Under the pieces are notes generated by a model, which saw nothing but the letters and a program-made list of their open reading frames with translations, ran no database searches and was not told the origin of the DNA. Shown here one piece after another: positions 9,211 to 18,662 of a stretch of DNA of 39,212 bases. Source of the stretch: Clostridia bacterium (GTDB lineage Bacteria > Bacillota > Clostridia > Christensenellales > Aristaeellaceae). The stretch spans positions 1 to 39,212 of the forward strand of contig JAFQKQ010000114.1 of NCBI GenBank assembly GCA_017396845.1, read 5' to 3'. Both the position numbers and the translations under genes were made by a program. The stretch's first letter is position 1, and each line of letters opens with the position of its first letter.

Positions 9211-9221
9211 CTTTCAATTGA

Positions 9222-9518
9222 TTAATAACGGCTCTGGCGATTCGCTTCGAAGCAGTCGCGGCAGTATACGGGACGATCTCCGCGGGGCTGGAAGGGAACC
9301 TGAGTGGGACGGCCGCAGCCATCGCAGATCACGTCATACATCTGACGCTCGCCGCGGTTGGTGTTCTGGCCATTAGCCTGACGACGGGCTGCACGGCAAG
9401 CCGGGCAACGGCCGGGCTCGTTCTGGAAGCCCTTGTCGGCGTAGAACTGCTGCTCGGAAGCGGTGAACACGAACTCATTGCCGCACTCACGGCATACCAA
9501 AGTCTTGTCTTCGAACAT
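9222..9518 (-). CDS. Double zinc-ribbon protein
   Basis: A 98-residue cytoplasmic protein with two Cys4 zinc ribbons. The first, at about residues 9-41, has CRECG and CPACR flanking a FTASEQQFYADKGF segment, the pattern of the probable zinc-ribbon family common in Clostridia. The second, at about 65-88, has CDGCG and CRDCF. Function is unknown; such proteins may bind nucleic acid or another protein. GGAGGG lies 8 nt before the ATG. The gene is a single unit, with its own promoter about 130 nt upstream and a strong terminator. The conserved transcript architecture suggests substantial expression. Confidence 0.9.
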   Translation of the reverse strand: MFEDKTLVCRECGNEFVFTASEQQFYADKGFQNEPGRCPACRAARRQANGQNTNRGERQMYDVICDGCGRPTQVPFQPRGDRPVYCRDCFEANRQSRY

Positions 9519-9649
9519 GGATAAAACCCTCCTAATCTTATGCGCCCGTTCGATGATTGATTACCTTGTTGATTCGTTCCTTACATCGGCAGGGACACCA
9601 CCGGGGAGGGATACGGCAAAACCAGGGTTCTTTCATTTAGGGCTAAGGT

Positions 9650-9678
9650 ATTATAGCATGCTTTTTTGAGATTGTACA
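9650..9678 (-). promoter_or_regulatory. Promoter of the zinc-ribbon gene
   Basis: The minus strand has TGTACA (9673-9678), 17 nt, then TATAAT (9650-9655) preceded by TGC, an extended -10. The start near 9643 gives an unusually long 5' leader of about 125 nt. I do not recognise a riboswitch in that leader. Confidence 0.65.
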
Positions 9679-9709
9679 CCCCCTTTTTGAGGGTTTACAA
9701 AATCTTGAT

Positions 9710-10894
9710 TTATTCATCCGAAGGGGCTTTCTCGGCGCTTGCACGCTCGGAATTTTCCTCGCGGCGGCGGTTGTGATTCTTTTTTCTGTTATCAGGGCGC
9801 GTTTGCTTTGCATTTGCCTGCATATCTTCGCCCTTCCCGTTTTCATCGTTCTGCTTGGGTGGGCGGCGCTTTTTGCCGCCGTCGGAAGCGCCCGTTTCGC
9901 CATCACCTTCCGCGTGAATTTCCATATATTCGTCGGTGTTCAGCGTCTTTACCGCCTTCGGCCTCGGATATCGCCTTTTCTTTGCTTCGTCCTGGTTTTC
10001 TTCTTCTTTATCACGCGTTTCGTTCGCATTATCCTTCTCAGCGCTTCTCATCTGCGCTTCGATTTCCATTAATTTCTCGCCCGGCTGAAGCTTTCTTACA
10101 TCGTCCACGCCGTAATCGCGAACCTCAAACGTATCGTCGCCCGTGCGCACGCGCACCTTCACCTTTTCGCGAAGCACATTGATTTCCGTTACATATCCTA
10201 CGCCGTCGGGCGTCATGATTTCCTTGCCCACGCGCGGAAGGCGCTTGAGGGTCTCCTCGTAGTAGTCCTGTTCATACTTAAGGCAGCACATCAGTCTGCC
10301 GCACTGTCCGGAAATCTTGGTGGGATTGAGCGACAGATTCTGCTCCTTCGCCATTTTGATCGAAACCGGCTGGAAATCGCCCAGGAACGCGCCGCAGCAA
10401 ATCTGCCTTCCGCAAGCGCCCAAGCCTCCCAGCATCTTCGCCTCATCCCTCACGCCGATCTGCCTGAGTTCGATGCGCATATGGAAAATACCCGCCAGAT
10501 CCTTGACCAGGTCTCTGAAATCCACTCGGCCGTTTGCCGTGAAGTAGAATATGATTTTGCTGTCGTCAAATGTATATTCAACATTTACAAGCTTCATTTC
10601 AAGCTTGTGCTGTTCTATCTTCTGAATGCATACTTTAAAGGCTTCCTCTTCGCGCTTCACATTCTTTTCCTGAATCTGAAGGTCCGTCTCCGTCGCCTTT
10701 CGAATGACGTTTTTGAGCGGCTGAACGATCGCTTCATCGGAAACCTCTCTGGCTCCGGTTACAACCTCGCCCAGTTCAATGCCTCTGGTCGTTTCTACAA
10801 TTACGTTCTCGCCGGGCTTGGGCCATACATCGCCCGGGCTGAAATAATATACCTTGCCCGCCTTTTTGAAGCGGACGCCGATAACGGTTGCCAT
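9710..10894 (-). CDS. ricT: RicT/YaaT (PSP1 domain) Fe-S regulator of RNA processing
   Basis: The 394-residue product has a PSP1 domain over about residues 1-285. Cysteine groups at C161, C166/C167 and C198, C203/C204 (GACGRQICCG, GQCGRLMCCL) correspond to conserved Fe-S ligands of B. subtilis RicT. RicT works with RicA and RicF to promote RNase Y processing, and influences sporulation and competence. The last 110 residues are an extra low-complexity tail rich in K, R, E, D and N, likely disordered. The ATG follows the holB stop directly (TAGATG). B. subtilis has the same yaaQ-holB-yaaT neighbourhood. Confidence 0.93.
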   Translation of the reverse strand: MATVIGVRFKKAGKVYYFSPGDVWPKPGENVIVETTRGIELGEVVTGAREVSDEAIVQPLKNVIRKATETDLQIQEKNVKREEEAFKVCIQKIEQHKLEMKLVNVEYTFDDSKIIFYFTANGRVDFRDLVKDLAGIFHMRIELRQIGVRDEAKMLGGLGACGRQICCGAFLGDFQPVSIKMAKEQNLSLNPTKISGQCGRLMCCLKYEQDYYEETLKRLPRVGKEIMTPDGVGYVTEINVLREKVKVRVRTGDDTFEVRDYGVDDVRKLQPGEKLMEIEAQMRSAEKDNANETRDKEEENQDEAKKRRYPRPKAVKTLNTDEYMEIHAEGDGETGASDGGKKRRPPKQNDENGKGEDMQANAKQTRPDNRKKNHNRRREENSERASAEKAPSDE

Positions 10895-11863
10895 CTACCC
10901 CTTGTCCTCCTGACTTACTATATCAAAAAACAGCATTTCCATTGCCGATTGAAACGAAACGTTTGCCTTCAGCCTCTTTGCGCACATGACCACGGCTTCC
11001 ATGAGCTTTGCTCCGTTTATGCCGTTTGACAGGATCGCCTTTTCATCCTCCGAAAGCTCGTTTGCTTTTGAAAACGCATATCTGATCAGCCGATGCGCCG
11101 TGTTTTCATAGATTTCCAGAATCTCAGATGCTTTATCCTTTTCATCCTGCAATTCCAGAAAAGCGTTTGCAACGTCCGAATTTTTCTTTATCCGCTTTAA
11201 TGCTGAAAGCACCTTTCTTCTGAAAGGTTCTGTTTCATCGTCCTTCATTCTCTTAAGCGCAAGCCCGATCGAGCCGTTTGAAATCTTTGAAGCGTTTTCC
11301 GCTTCAATTTCACTGATTCCAAGGTGCATCAGTCCGCTTTTCACTTCTTCATTGGAAAGCGGCGCAAAGCGGAACATCTGGCATCTTGAGCGGATCGTAG
11401 GAAGCAATACGCCCGCCTTTTCCGCAATCAGAAAGAAAACCGCATATTCCGGCGCTTCCTCAAGCGTCTTAAGAAGCGCATTCTGCGCGTTCTCGTTCAT
11501 TTTGTCCGCGTCCTCAATGATTACGGCAAGCCTTCCCTCATTCGGCTTCAGGCTTACCTTGCTTATCACATCTCTGATCGGATCCACCTTGATCTGGTTT
11601 TTTTCCGGCTTCACGCGGATCAGATTCGGCGAATTCCCGCTTAAAAACTGAAGACAGGACGGACATTTGTTGCAGGGAGGATTGATCGCGTCCCGGCAGT
11701 TCATCGCGCGCGCGCATAATTCCGCCGCCGTTCTTTTTCCTACGCCGTCAGGCCCCTGGAAAAGCTGGGCATGGACAATGCGCCCGGCTTTCACCGGACG
11801 CATCATCTGCTCGATCAAAAATGGTCTCGCGCGAAAATCTGTAAATGTCTGTACGCCTTGCAT
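10895..11863 (-). CDS. holB: DNA polymerase III subunit delta'
   Basis: This 322-residue AAA+ protein is a part of the clamp loader that opens the beta clamp on primed DNA. Walker A is GPDGVGKRT at residues 37-45. The zinc module uses C56, C64, C67 and C70. DADKMNENAQNALLKTLEE forms the Walker B region and an SRC motif (IRSRC) follows. Its ATG shares one base with the darA stop (TGATG), and its own stop touches ricT, so the three genes are read together. Confidence 0.94.
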   Translation of the reverse strand: MQGVQTFTDFRARPFLIEQMMRPVKAGRIVHAQLFQGPDGVGKRTAAELCARAMNCRDAINPPCNKCPSCLQFLSGNSPNLIRVKPEKNQIKVDPIRDVISKVSLKPNEGRLAVIIEDADKMNENAQNALLKTLEEAPEYAVFFLIAEKAGVLLPTIRSRCQMFRFAPLSNEEVKSGLMHLGISEIEAENASKISNGSIGLALKRMKDDETEPFRRKVLSALKRIKKNSDVANAFLELQDEKDKASEILEIYENTAHRLIRYAFSKANELSEDEKAILSNGINGAKLMEAVVMCAKRLKANVSFQSAMEMLFFDIVSQEDKG

Positions 11864-12192
11864 CAGAACTTCTTGAACTGATCCACATTCATTACAAACA
11901 CGGTGGCGCCGCCTACCATAACCTCAATCGGATACGGCACATATGCGCCGGCCGCACCAGACATCGGGGTGGGGGCTGTCGCAATTTGTTTGCGGCTGCG
12001 GCAGATCTTTTCAATAACGCCCATAGCTCCATCCAGCTTGTTGTCCTCAACGCCGACGAGCAGGGTGGTGTTACCTGCGCGCAGGAATCCGCCTGTAGTT
12101 GCCAGTTTCGTAACGCCATAGCCTTCGTTCATCAGCGTGCTGACAAGCTTGGAAGCGTCCTCATCCTGTACGATTGCGATGATAAGCTTCAT
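11863..12192 (-). CDS. darA: DarA/PstA cyclic-di-AMP receptor (PII-like)
   Basis: The 109-residue protein begins MKLIIAIVQDEDA and contains the TTGGFLRAGNTTLLVGVED loop segment and a C-terminal VGGATVFVMNVDQF strand, as in the trimeric PII-like receptor DarA (YaaQ), which is also 109 residues. It binds the second messenger cyclic di-AMP; its target is not fully known. The frame is open 17 codons upstream, but ATG 12192 has GGAGGG 6 nt before it. It is first in darA-holB-ricT and has its own promoter. No tmk lies next to it, unlike in B. subtilis. Confidence 0.94.
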   Translation of the reverse strand: MKLIIAIVQDEDASKLVSTLMNEGYGVTKLATTGGFLRAGNTTLLVGVEDNKLDGAMGVIEKICRSRKQIATAPTPMSGAAGAYVPYPIEVMVGGATVFVMNVDQFKKF

Positions 12193-12225
12193 ATGCATCC
12201 CTCCTGCGTTATATTTCACAAAAAT

Positions 12226-12254
12226 ATTATACACGATTTTCACACAGGAATCAA
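12226..12254 (-). promoter_or_regulatory. Promoter of darA-holB-ricT
   Basis: On the minus strand TTGATT (12249-12254), 17 nt and a perfect TATAAT (12226-12231). Transcription would start near 12219, about 27 nt before the ATG. Confidence 0.8.
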
Positions 12255-12340
12255 GAACAAATTCTCGTATTTATATTCGATCCGAGAACTTTTGGCCGAT
12301 TTCTTCCCGCATTTGGCCAAAAAACTACATTCTTTTAGGC

Positions 12341-12378
12341 AAAAAGAAAAACGCCCGTACATTTTCCGCACAAGCGTT
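12341..12378 (-). terminator. Terminator of ftsA-ftsZ
   Basis: On the minus strand an 11-bp stem (12368-12378 with 12350-12360, including a few G-U pairs) and a 7-nt loop are followed by TTTCTTTTT. It begins 16 nt after the ftsZ stop. Confidence 0.85.
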
Positions 12379-12394
12379 CTTCTTATATTGGCTT

Positions 12395-13747
<1,353 letters not shown>

Positions 13748-13782
13748 AAGGCATCCCCCTCGCTATTGTTTGTATTCCTTCT

Positions 13783-14988
13783 CTATTTCCTGTTGAACAA
13801 GCCGCGGAAGCCTTCCGCTAAGCGGCCAGGAAGCGTATCCTGCTCCGGCGACCGCTGCTCAATAGAATCAAAAATCAGATCTACCAGTCCCATAATGCTG
13901 GTATATACCGGGCTGTTTAGCTTCTGCATCTTCGGAAGCGGCGTCTTCACGGGACGCTTGAGCTTAGAGGAAAGATATTCCCTTCCGCCGCGGATCAGTG
14001 CAAGTCCTCCGCCCGTCAAGTATACAACGGATCTGGGAAGCAGATGATCCTTTGCATCCTCAATCGTCATCTCAATCATGCCGCACAGTTCATCGACGCT
14101 TTTGCGCATGCAGTCCTTTACAAAATCAGGCTCGAAATCGAGCTTTCTTCCGTATTCATCCGTAAACCGAGGGGGATCGATCAATTCGAACCGATCCGCG
14201 CCAAGCACAAAGCATCTTTTAAGCTGTTCCGCTTCATGCTCGCGAATTTCCATGGCATTGGAAAGATCTTCCGTAATATGTCCTCCGCCCATCGGAAGCA
14301 CCGCGTGGTAAACCATCGCGTCGCCTTCAATAACGCTGATCTCTGTATTCAGGAAGCCTACATTTACAAATATGCCGGGCTTTTCACGCTCTTCAAGGGA
14401 AGTAAGAAGAAGCTGTTCGCCGAAGGATGGCGACAAAAAGCCGTTTATGCAAAGGCCCATGGAATCCATGAGCTCGCGCATGTCATCCAAAAACATCTGA
14501 TCCGCTACGACAAACGAAACCTTTGCGCTCAGGTTCTGACCCTGCATATTCAAAGGCACCATCGTCCGCTTTCCGTTGTCAATGGAGAACCATGCCGGCG
14601 AACGATGAATTACATTTCCGCCTTTTCTGTCAAAGCGGAATACGTTTGCCGCCATGTCCTGCACTTCGTCAATATCCTCTTCGGATACACGGCCCCGTTC
14701 TCCGCGAATGGCAACGGAGGCCTCCGTGCTGACTACGTGCACATATTCGCAGGGAATTCCAATGTATATATCTTTTATCTTTGTGTTCGCATCCTTTTCA
14801 GCCGCACTGATGGAATTAAACACCGCCTGCGCCAGCCGGTTCGGCGTAACCCAATCTCCGCCCTGATATCCGTCATACGGCACCGTGCCGCTTCCGATTA
14901 TATCGCAACGGTTGAAGCCGCCGCTCTCAGCGATCACAGTAACGATTTTCGAGGTGCCAAACTCGATAGCTGCTACTTGTGTTCTCAT
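13783..14988 (-). CDS. ftsA: Cell division protein FtsA
   Basis: A 401-residue actin-fold ATPase that tethers FtsZ to the membrane. The phosphate-binding IEFGTSKIV is at the N terminus. The SHS2 insertion follows, with IYIGIPCEYVHVVS near 75. LTGGGLALIRGG near 320 is the adenosine-side motif. The last residues, PGRLAEGFRGLFNRK, can form the amphipathic membrane-targeting helix. The family is somewhat divergent, and a role closer to the FtsA-like SHS2 ATPases cannot be excluded, but the position before ftsZ supports FtsA. It has its own promoter. Confidence 0.88.
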   Translation of the reverse strand: MRTQVAAIEFGTSKIVTVIAESGGFNRCDIIGSGTVPYDGYQGGDWVTPNRLAQAVFNSISAAEKDANTKIKDIYIGIPCEYVHVVSTEASVAIRGERGRVSEEDIDEVQDMAANVFRFDRKGGNVIHRSPAWFSIDNGKRTMVPLNMQGQNLSAKVSFVVADQMFLDDMRELMDSMGLCINGFLSPSFGEQLLLTSLEEREKPGIFVNVGFLNTEISVIEGDAMVYHAVLPMGGGHITEDLSNAMEIREHEAEQLKRCFVLGADRFELIDPPRFTDEYGRKLDFEPDFVKDCMRKSVDELCGMIEMTIEDAKDHLLPRSVVYLTGGGLALIRGGREYLSSKLKRPVKTPLPKMQKLNSPVYTSIMGLVDLIFDSIEQRSPEQDTLPGRLAEGFRGLFNRK

Positions 14989-15033
14989 CTTGCTCTATCT
15001 CCCGCCTCATTCGACCGTAAATCTTATATTCTC

Positions 15034-15058
15034 ATCCTGTATTCTAATTATACAGGAT
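15034..15058. promoter_or_regulatory. Inverted repeat over the ftsA -10 box (operator candidate)
   Basis: A perfect 9-bp inverted repeat, ATCCTGTAT and ATACAGGAT, with a 7-bp centre lies at 15034-15042 and 15050-15058. It covers the whole -10 element of the ftsA promoter, so a dimeric repressor bound here would block the polymerase. It could also fold as a hairpin in read-through RNA from ftsQ. Confidence 0.55.
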
Positions 15059-15076
15059 AACCCGCCTCTTTGTAAA
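15047..15076 (-). promoter_or_regulatory. Promoter of ftsA-ftsZ
   Basis: The minus strand has TTTACA (15071-15076), an 18-nt spacer and TATAAT (15047-15052). It lies in the 147-nt gap after ftsQ and separates ftsA-ftsZ from the mraZ-ftsQ transcript, giving division genes a second input. Confidence 0.75.
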
Positions 15077-15135
15077 CACTTTTTTGGTGAATATTTCTTT
15101 TCTGATTCAATTTTATTACATTTTTACATTTTATC

Positions 15136-16059
15136 TTACAGACTATCCACCCCTCCCGTCGGCTGGTAATCCGCGTAGTTGCCGCTGATGATTACTTTTC
15201 CGCTCGTAATTCCCTGCGCCATGATTTCCTTTGCAAAAGTAAGCGTCTTTTCAACGGTTTCGGCGTCATAGAATTGAACGATCAGGCTGGTATTGGTCAC
15301 CAGATAAAAACTGTTTTCATTTTTTACATTCAGCTCCGAGTATACATCCGTGTATCCGCCCTTTCGGATAGCGGATGTAATGGTCAGTACGTTTTCAAGC
15401 TGCTCGTCTCTTCTCGTAACTACAAGGCTTCCCTCTTCGTGCAGAATCAATTCGCAGCCCGTTACATAAACCACATCATAGGTCGGCAGCGAATCCAGAT
15501 GGGAAAGCACACATCCTTCTTTGTCAATCAGTACCAGATTTCCGCTCGCATCGAGCACGGCGACGGGCTTACGCTCCTTTACCCGTATCTCTACTTTGTT
15601 TCTTCCCAACCTCTCCATCGATTGAAAATCCGTATATCCCAATGAATTTATGCCGCGCTCGGCTTCCTCCTGTATCTCATATATGGAATCCATCTGCGCG
15701 CCCATTTTAATTGCGCTCGCGCGGATGATCTGTTCATCCGTAATATCGGCGTATTTCCCGCTCCAATCCTCTTTTACAACCACTACCTGCTGAATGGTAT
15801 TCTGTTTTCCGGTCAGGAGTATTACAAGTACAAAAACTGCAATCAGCATAAGTACGCCGATCACCCTTGCGTCTTTTATAGAATATGCGCTCTTTTTATA
15901 CTTCTTTTTCTTTTTTACACCGGCAACGGGTTTCGCGCTGCCCGGCGCCTTTTTAACGCCTGGATTTGCCTTTGCGCTGCCCGGCGCCTTTTTAACGCCT
16001 GAAGAAAGCGGTCTTGCGCCCGCCTGCGGACTTCGCCTGACCGGAGAATTGCGATCCAT
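15136..16059 (-). CDS. ftsQ: Cell division protein FtsQ/DivIB
   Basis: The 307-residue bitopic membrane protein has a basic cytoplasmic N terminus, one membrane helix at about residues 65-85 (VIGVLMLIAVFVLVILL) and an extracytoplasmic POTRA-beta region containing RNKVEIRVKERKPVAVL. FtsQ/DivIB forms a complex with FtsL and FtsB that activates the FtsW-FtsI synthase. The N terminus carries two copies of GVKKAPGSAK, encoded by a 39-bp period DNA repeat. AAAGGCGGT precedes the ATG. It is the last gene of the mraZ-led unit, 58 nt after ftsW. Confidence 0.9.
   Translation of the reverse strand: MDRNSPVRRSPQAGARPLSSGVKKAPGSAKANPGVKKAPGSAKPVAGVKKKKKYKKSAYSIKDARVIGVLMLIAVFVLVILLTGKQNTIQQVVVVKEDWSGKYADITDEQIIRASAIKMGAQMDSIYEIQEEAERGINSLGYTDFQSMERLGRNKVEIRVKERKPVAVLDASGNLVLIDKEGCVLSHLDSLPTYDVVYVTGCELILHEEGSLVVTRRDEQLENVLTITSAIRKGGYTDVYSELNVKNENSFYLVTNTSLIVQFYDAETVEKTLTFAKEIMAQGITSGKVIISGNYADYQPTGGVDSL
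15935..16001. repeat. 28-bp perfect direct repeat inside ftsQ (39-bp period)
   Basis: The same 28 bases occur at 15935-15962 and 15974-16001. The 39-bp period keeps the reading frame, so each unit adds 13 residues containing GVKKAPGSAK to the cytoplasmic tail of FtsQ. Identity at the DNA level suggests a recent duplication by slippage. Confidence 0.9.
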
Positions 16060-16117
16060 CTGTACACCGCCTTTAAATGTTTCTTCTGCAATGATCTTTT
16101 ATGCGCTCTGTATTCCA

Positions 16118-17281
16118 CTATAACGCTGTATCATTTTCGGATGATATATTAAAAATCAAACCCACTGCGCCCATAATCATAGATACCGACGTTCCGCCCG
16201 CCGAGAAAAAAGGAAGCGGCAGCCCGGTTGTGGGCATTAGCCCCATAACAACAGCGATATTCAAAACTGTCTGTACGCCGATCATACAGGCGATTCCCGA
16301 GGACAAAAGGCTTCCGAATCGGTTCGGACAGCGGATTGCGCTTCTGAGTGAGAAAAACAAACACGCCATAAACAGGCTGAGCACCCATGCGCACCCGAAA
16401 AGCCCCAAATCCTCGCCAACCACCGCGAATATAAAATCGCTTTCCGGATACGGCAAAAACGCAAATTTCTGCCGTCCGCGTCCAAGCCCCATTCCGAAAA
16501 GACCGCCGCTTCCAAACGCCATGAGCGATTGCGCAAGCTGATAGCCTTCATTGGAAAGATAGCGGAACGGATCGACAAACGATATCATTCTCGCGCGCCT
16601 GTAAGGCTCTGAAAGCGCGTAGTATACGCCAACAATACATCCCAAAATGCCGATTCCGGCAAGATGCAGCCACCTTGCACCCGCAATCATCGTCATGACG
16701 GCAGAAGAAATGACAATAGAGCCCGCCGTTGACAGATTGGGCTGCATGAGTATCAGAAGAAACATGATGCCGGGAATCACAAACAGCGGAACAAGTCCCG
16801 TAAACAGCGAACGTATATCCCGGTTCGGCGATGAAAGCGCTCTCGCCATAAACAGTATCATCGAATACTTCGCCATTTCTGACGGCTGAAAACTGACAGG
16901 TCCGATTCTCAGCCACCGTCTTGAGCCGTTAAGATACACGCCCACTCCGGGAATTGCTACCAGAACAAGCAAAAGAAGCGAAACCAGCAAAAGCGATGAT
17001 ATGATTCTCGGATCGTTCAGCCTTCTGTAATCGAGCTTCCAAGCAAACAGCATGACCCCGCCTCCGACCAGTATGCCGAAAAGCTGGCTGATTACGTCTT
17101 TCAGGGCGTTCCCGCTTTCAAGCGCGTTGTAATAGCTGGCAGCGTACAATACAATAAGTCCGGTTACGATCAGAAGAACAAACGATACAAGTATTCCTTT
17201 GTCAGGCCGTTTTCCGCGAATGCTCCGAAAAAACGGCAGACCTGATTTATCTTTGGCGCCGCGTAAGCGGCTGAAGTTCAA
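16118..17281 (-). CDS. ftsW: FtsW-type SEDS peptidoglycan glycosyltransferase
   Basis: A 387-residue polytopic membrane protein of the SEDS family, which polymerises lipid II into glycan strands with its partner class B PBP. It shows NGSRRWLRIGPVSFQPSE, DPFRYLSNEGYQLAQSL and LPLPFFSAGGTS, all classic FtsW/RodA/SpoVE motifs. The start is TTG, overlapping the murD stop as TTGA with a weak GAGGAAA site upstream; no other usable start lies before the first helix. The cluster position between murD and ftsQ favours FtsW. murG, which usually follows, is absent. Confidence 0.93.
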   Translation of the reverse strand: MNFSRLRGAKDKSGLPFFRSIRGKRPDKGILVSFVLLIVTGLIVLYAASYYNALESGNALKDVISQLFGILVGGGVMLFAWKLDYRRLNDPRIISSLLLVSLLLLVLVAIPGVGVYLNGSRRWLRIGPVSFQPSEMAKYSMILFMARALSSPNRDIRSLFTGLVPLFVIPGIMFLLILMQPNLSTAGSIVISSAVMTMIAGARWLHLAGIGILGCIVGVYYALSEPYRRARMISFVDPFRYLSNEGYQLAQSLMAFGSGGLFGMGLGRGRQKFAFLPYPESDFIFAVVGEDLGLFGCAWVLSLFMACLFFSLRSAIRCPNRFGSLLSSGIACMIGVQTVLNIAVVMGLMPTTGLPLPFFSAGGTSVSMIMGAVGLIFNISSENDTAL

Positions 17282-18645
17282 ATTCCGTTTTCCTCAAGCG
17301 CGTTTACGATTCTCTTAAACTCGCGCCCTCTGTGCTCATAGTCGTCAAACATATCAAAGCTTGCGCATGCAGGCGACAAAAGCACATTTCCGCCAACCGG
17401 CGCATGTTTGCCCGCAATCGCAATTGCCTTTTCAAAATCATACCCTGCGTATTCAAGGGCTGTAAAGCCGGCATTCTTAAGGCTCTCCCCGATTCTTTCA
17501 CCGGTCTTTCCGATCAGAACCGCATAGATAATTTTGCTGTCCTTAATGATAGCGGAAAGTTCGGAGAAATCGGAATTCTTTTCCGACCCGCCAAGCAGAA
17601 TCACCGTATCCTCCTTCATGGTTTGTACCGCCTTGATGGTGGAATCAGGATTCGTACCCTTGGAATCGTTGATGTATTTTACGCCGTTTATCGTTCTCAC
17701 AGTTTCAATTCTGTGCTCTACGCCTCTGAAGGTTCTCAGCGTATGACGGATTACCGGCGCAGAAATGCCCGCACAAATCGCAGCTGCGGTTGCGGCCAGC
17801 GCATTTTCCAGATTATGCGGTCCCGGAATATACACATCCTCCGTTCTGCATACCTCGGTCACGCATTTTTCGTCCTTGTATACGATCACGCCGTCCCGAA
17901 CATACGCTCCAACGGGCGGCACAGATGTTCTTGAAAACCATGCAGCGCGGCATTTTGCTTTCTTCGCCATTTCTTTGGTAACGGGATCGTCGTAGTTTAA
18001 AACCACCCATCCAGTTTCATCCTCGTTTTCAAACACCCTCGCCTTCATATCGGCGTAGTTTTCCATGGTGCCGTGTCTGTTCAGATGATCCTCGGAAATG
18101 TTCAAAACCAGAGAGACCTCCGGCCGAAACGTATTTACCGTTTCCAGCTGGAATGAGGAAATTTCGCATACGACCATATCCTCGTCCTTCATTTTTGAGG
18201 CGTATGCGCTGTAGGGGTCTCCGATATTTCCAACCACATATGTAACCTTCCCGGCATTTTTGAAAATTTCGCCAAGCAGGCTGGTGGTAGTGGTTTTTCC
18301 GTTGGTTCCGGTCACAGCAACCACACGGCCGCGGCTGAGCCGATACGCAAGCTCCACTTCCCCGATCACTTCAATGCCCATATCTCTGGCTTTTTTCACA
18401 GCCGGATGCGCCTCGGGAATGCCGGGGCTGATCACCAGCATATCCATACCGTCAAGCACATTTTCGATGTTCTCGCCCAGACGCCATTCTATGCCGTGAA
18501 GCTTTAATTCGTCAATTTGAGAACCGATCTGATCTGCGTTTTTGAGATCGTTGATCCTGACATACGCGCCCGCGTCGTTTAACAGCTTCGCCGCGGCAAT
18601 GCCCGATCTTGCCATTCCCCAGACGAGTACCTTTTTCCCGATCAT
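17278..18645 (-). CDS. murD: UDP-MurNAc-L-alanine:D-glutamate ligase
   Basis: The 455-residue cytoplasmic ligase adds D-glutamate to UDP-MurNAc-L-Ala in peptidoglycan precursor synthesis. The N-terminal domain begins with a Rossmann-like VLVWGMARSGIAAAKLL. The ATP loop is VTGTNGKTTTT near residue 110, and NDSKGTNPDST marks the C-terminal region. ATG 18645 follows GGAGGG by 6 nt; the frame is open 17 codons further upstream. It lies 17 nt after mraY and overlaps ftsW by 4 nt. Confidence 0.96.
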   Translation of the reverse strand: MIGKKVLVWGMARSGIAAAKLLNDAGAYVRINDLKNADQIGSQIDELKLHGIEWRLGENIENVLDGMDMLVISPGIPEAHPAVKKARDMGIEVIGEVELAYRLSRGRVVAVTGTNGKTTTTSLLGEIFKNAGKVTYVVGNIGDPYSAYASKMKDEDMVVCEISSFQLETVNTFRPEVSLVLNISEDHLNRHGTMENYADMKARVFENEDETGWVVLNYDDPVTKEMAKKAKCRAAWFSRTSVPPVGAYVRDGVIVYKDEKCVTEVCRTEDVYIPGPHNLENALAATAAAICAGISAPVIRHTLRTFRGVEHRIETVRTINGVKYINDSKGTNPDSTIKAVQTMKEDTVILLGGSEKNSDFSELSAIIKDSKIIYAVLIGKTGERIGESLKNAGFTALEYAGYDFEKAIAIAGKHAPVGGNVLLSPACASFDMFDDYEHRGREFKRIVNALEENGI

Positions 18646-18662
18646 TGATTGCCCTCCTTCGG

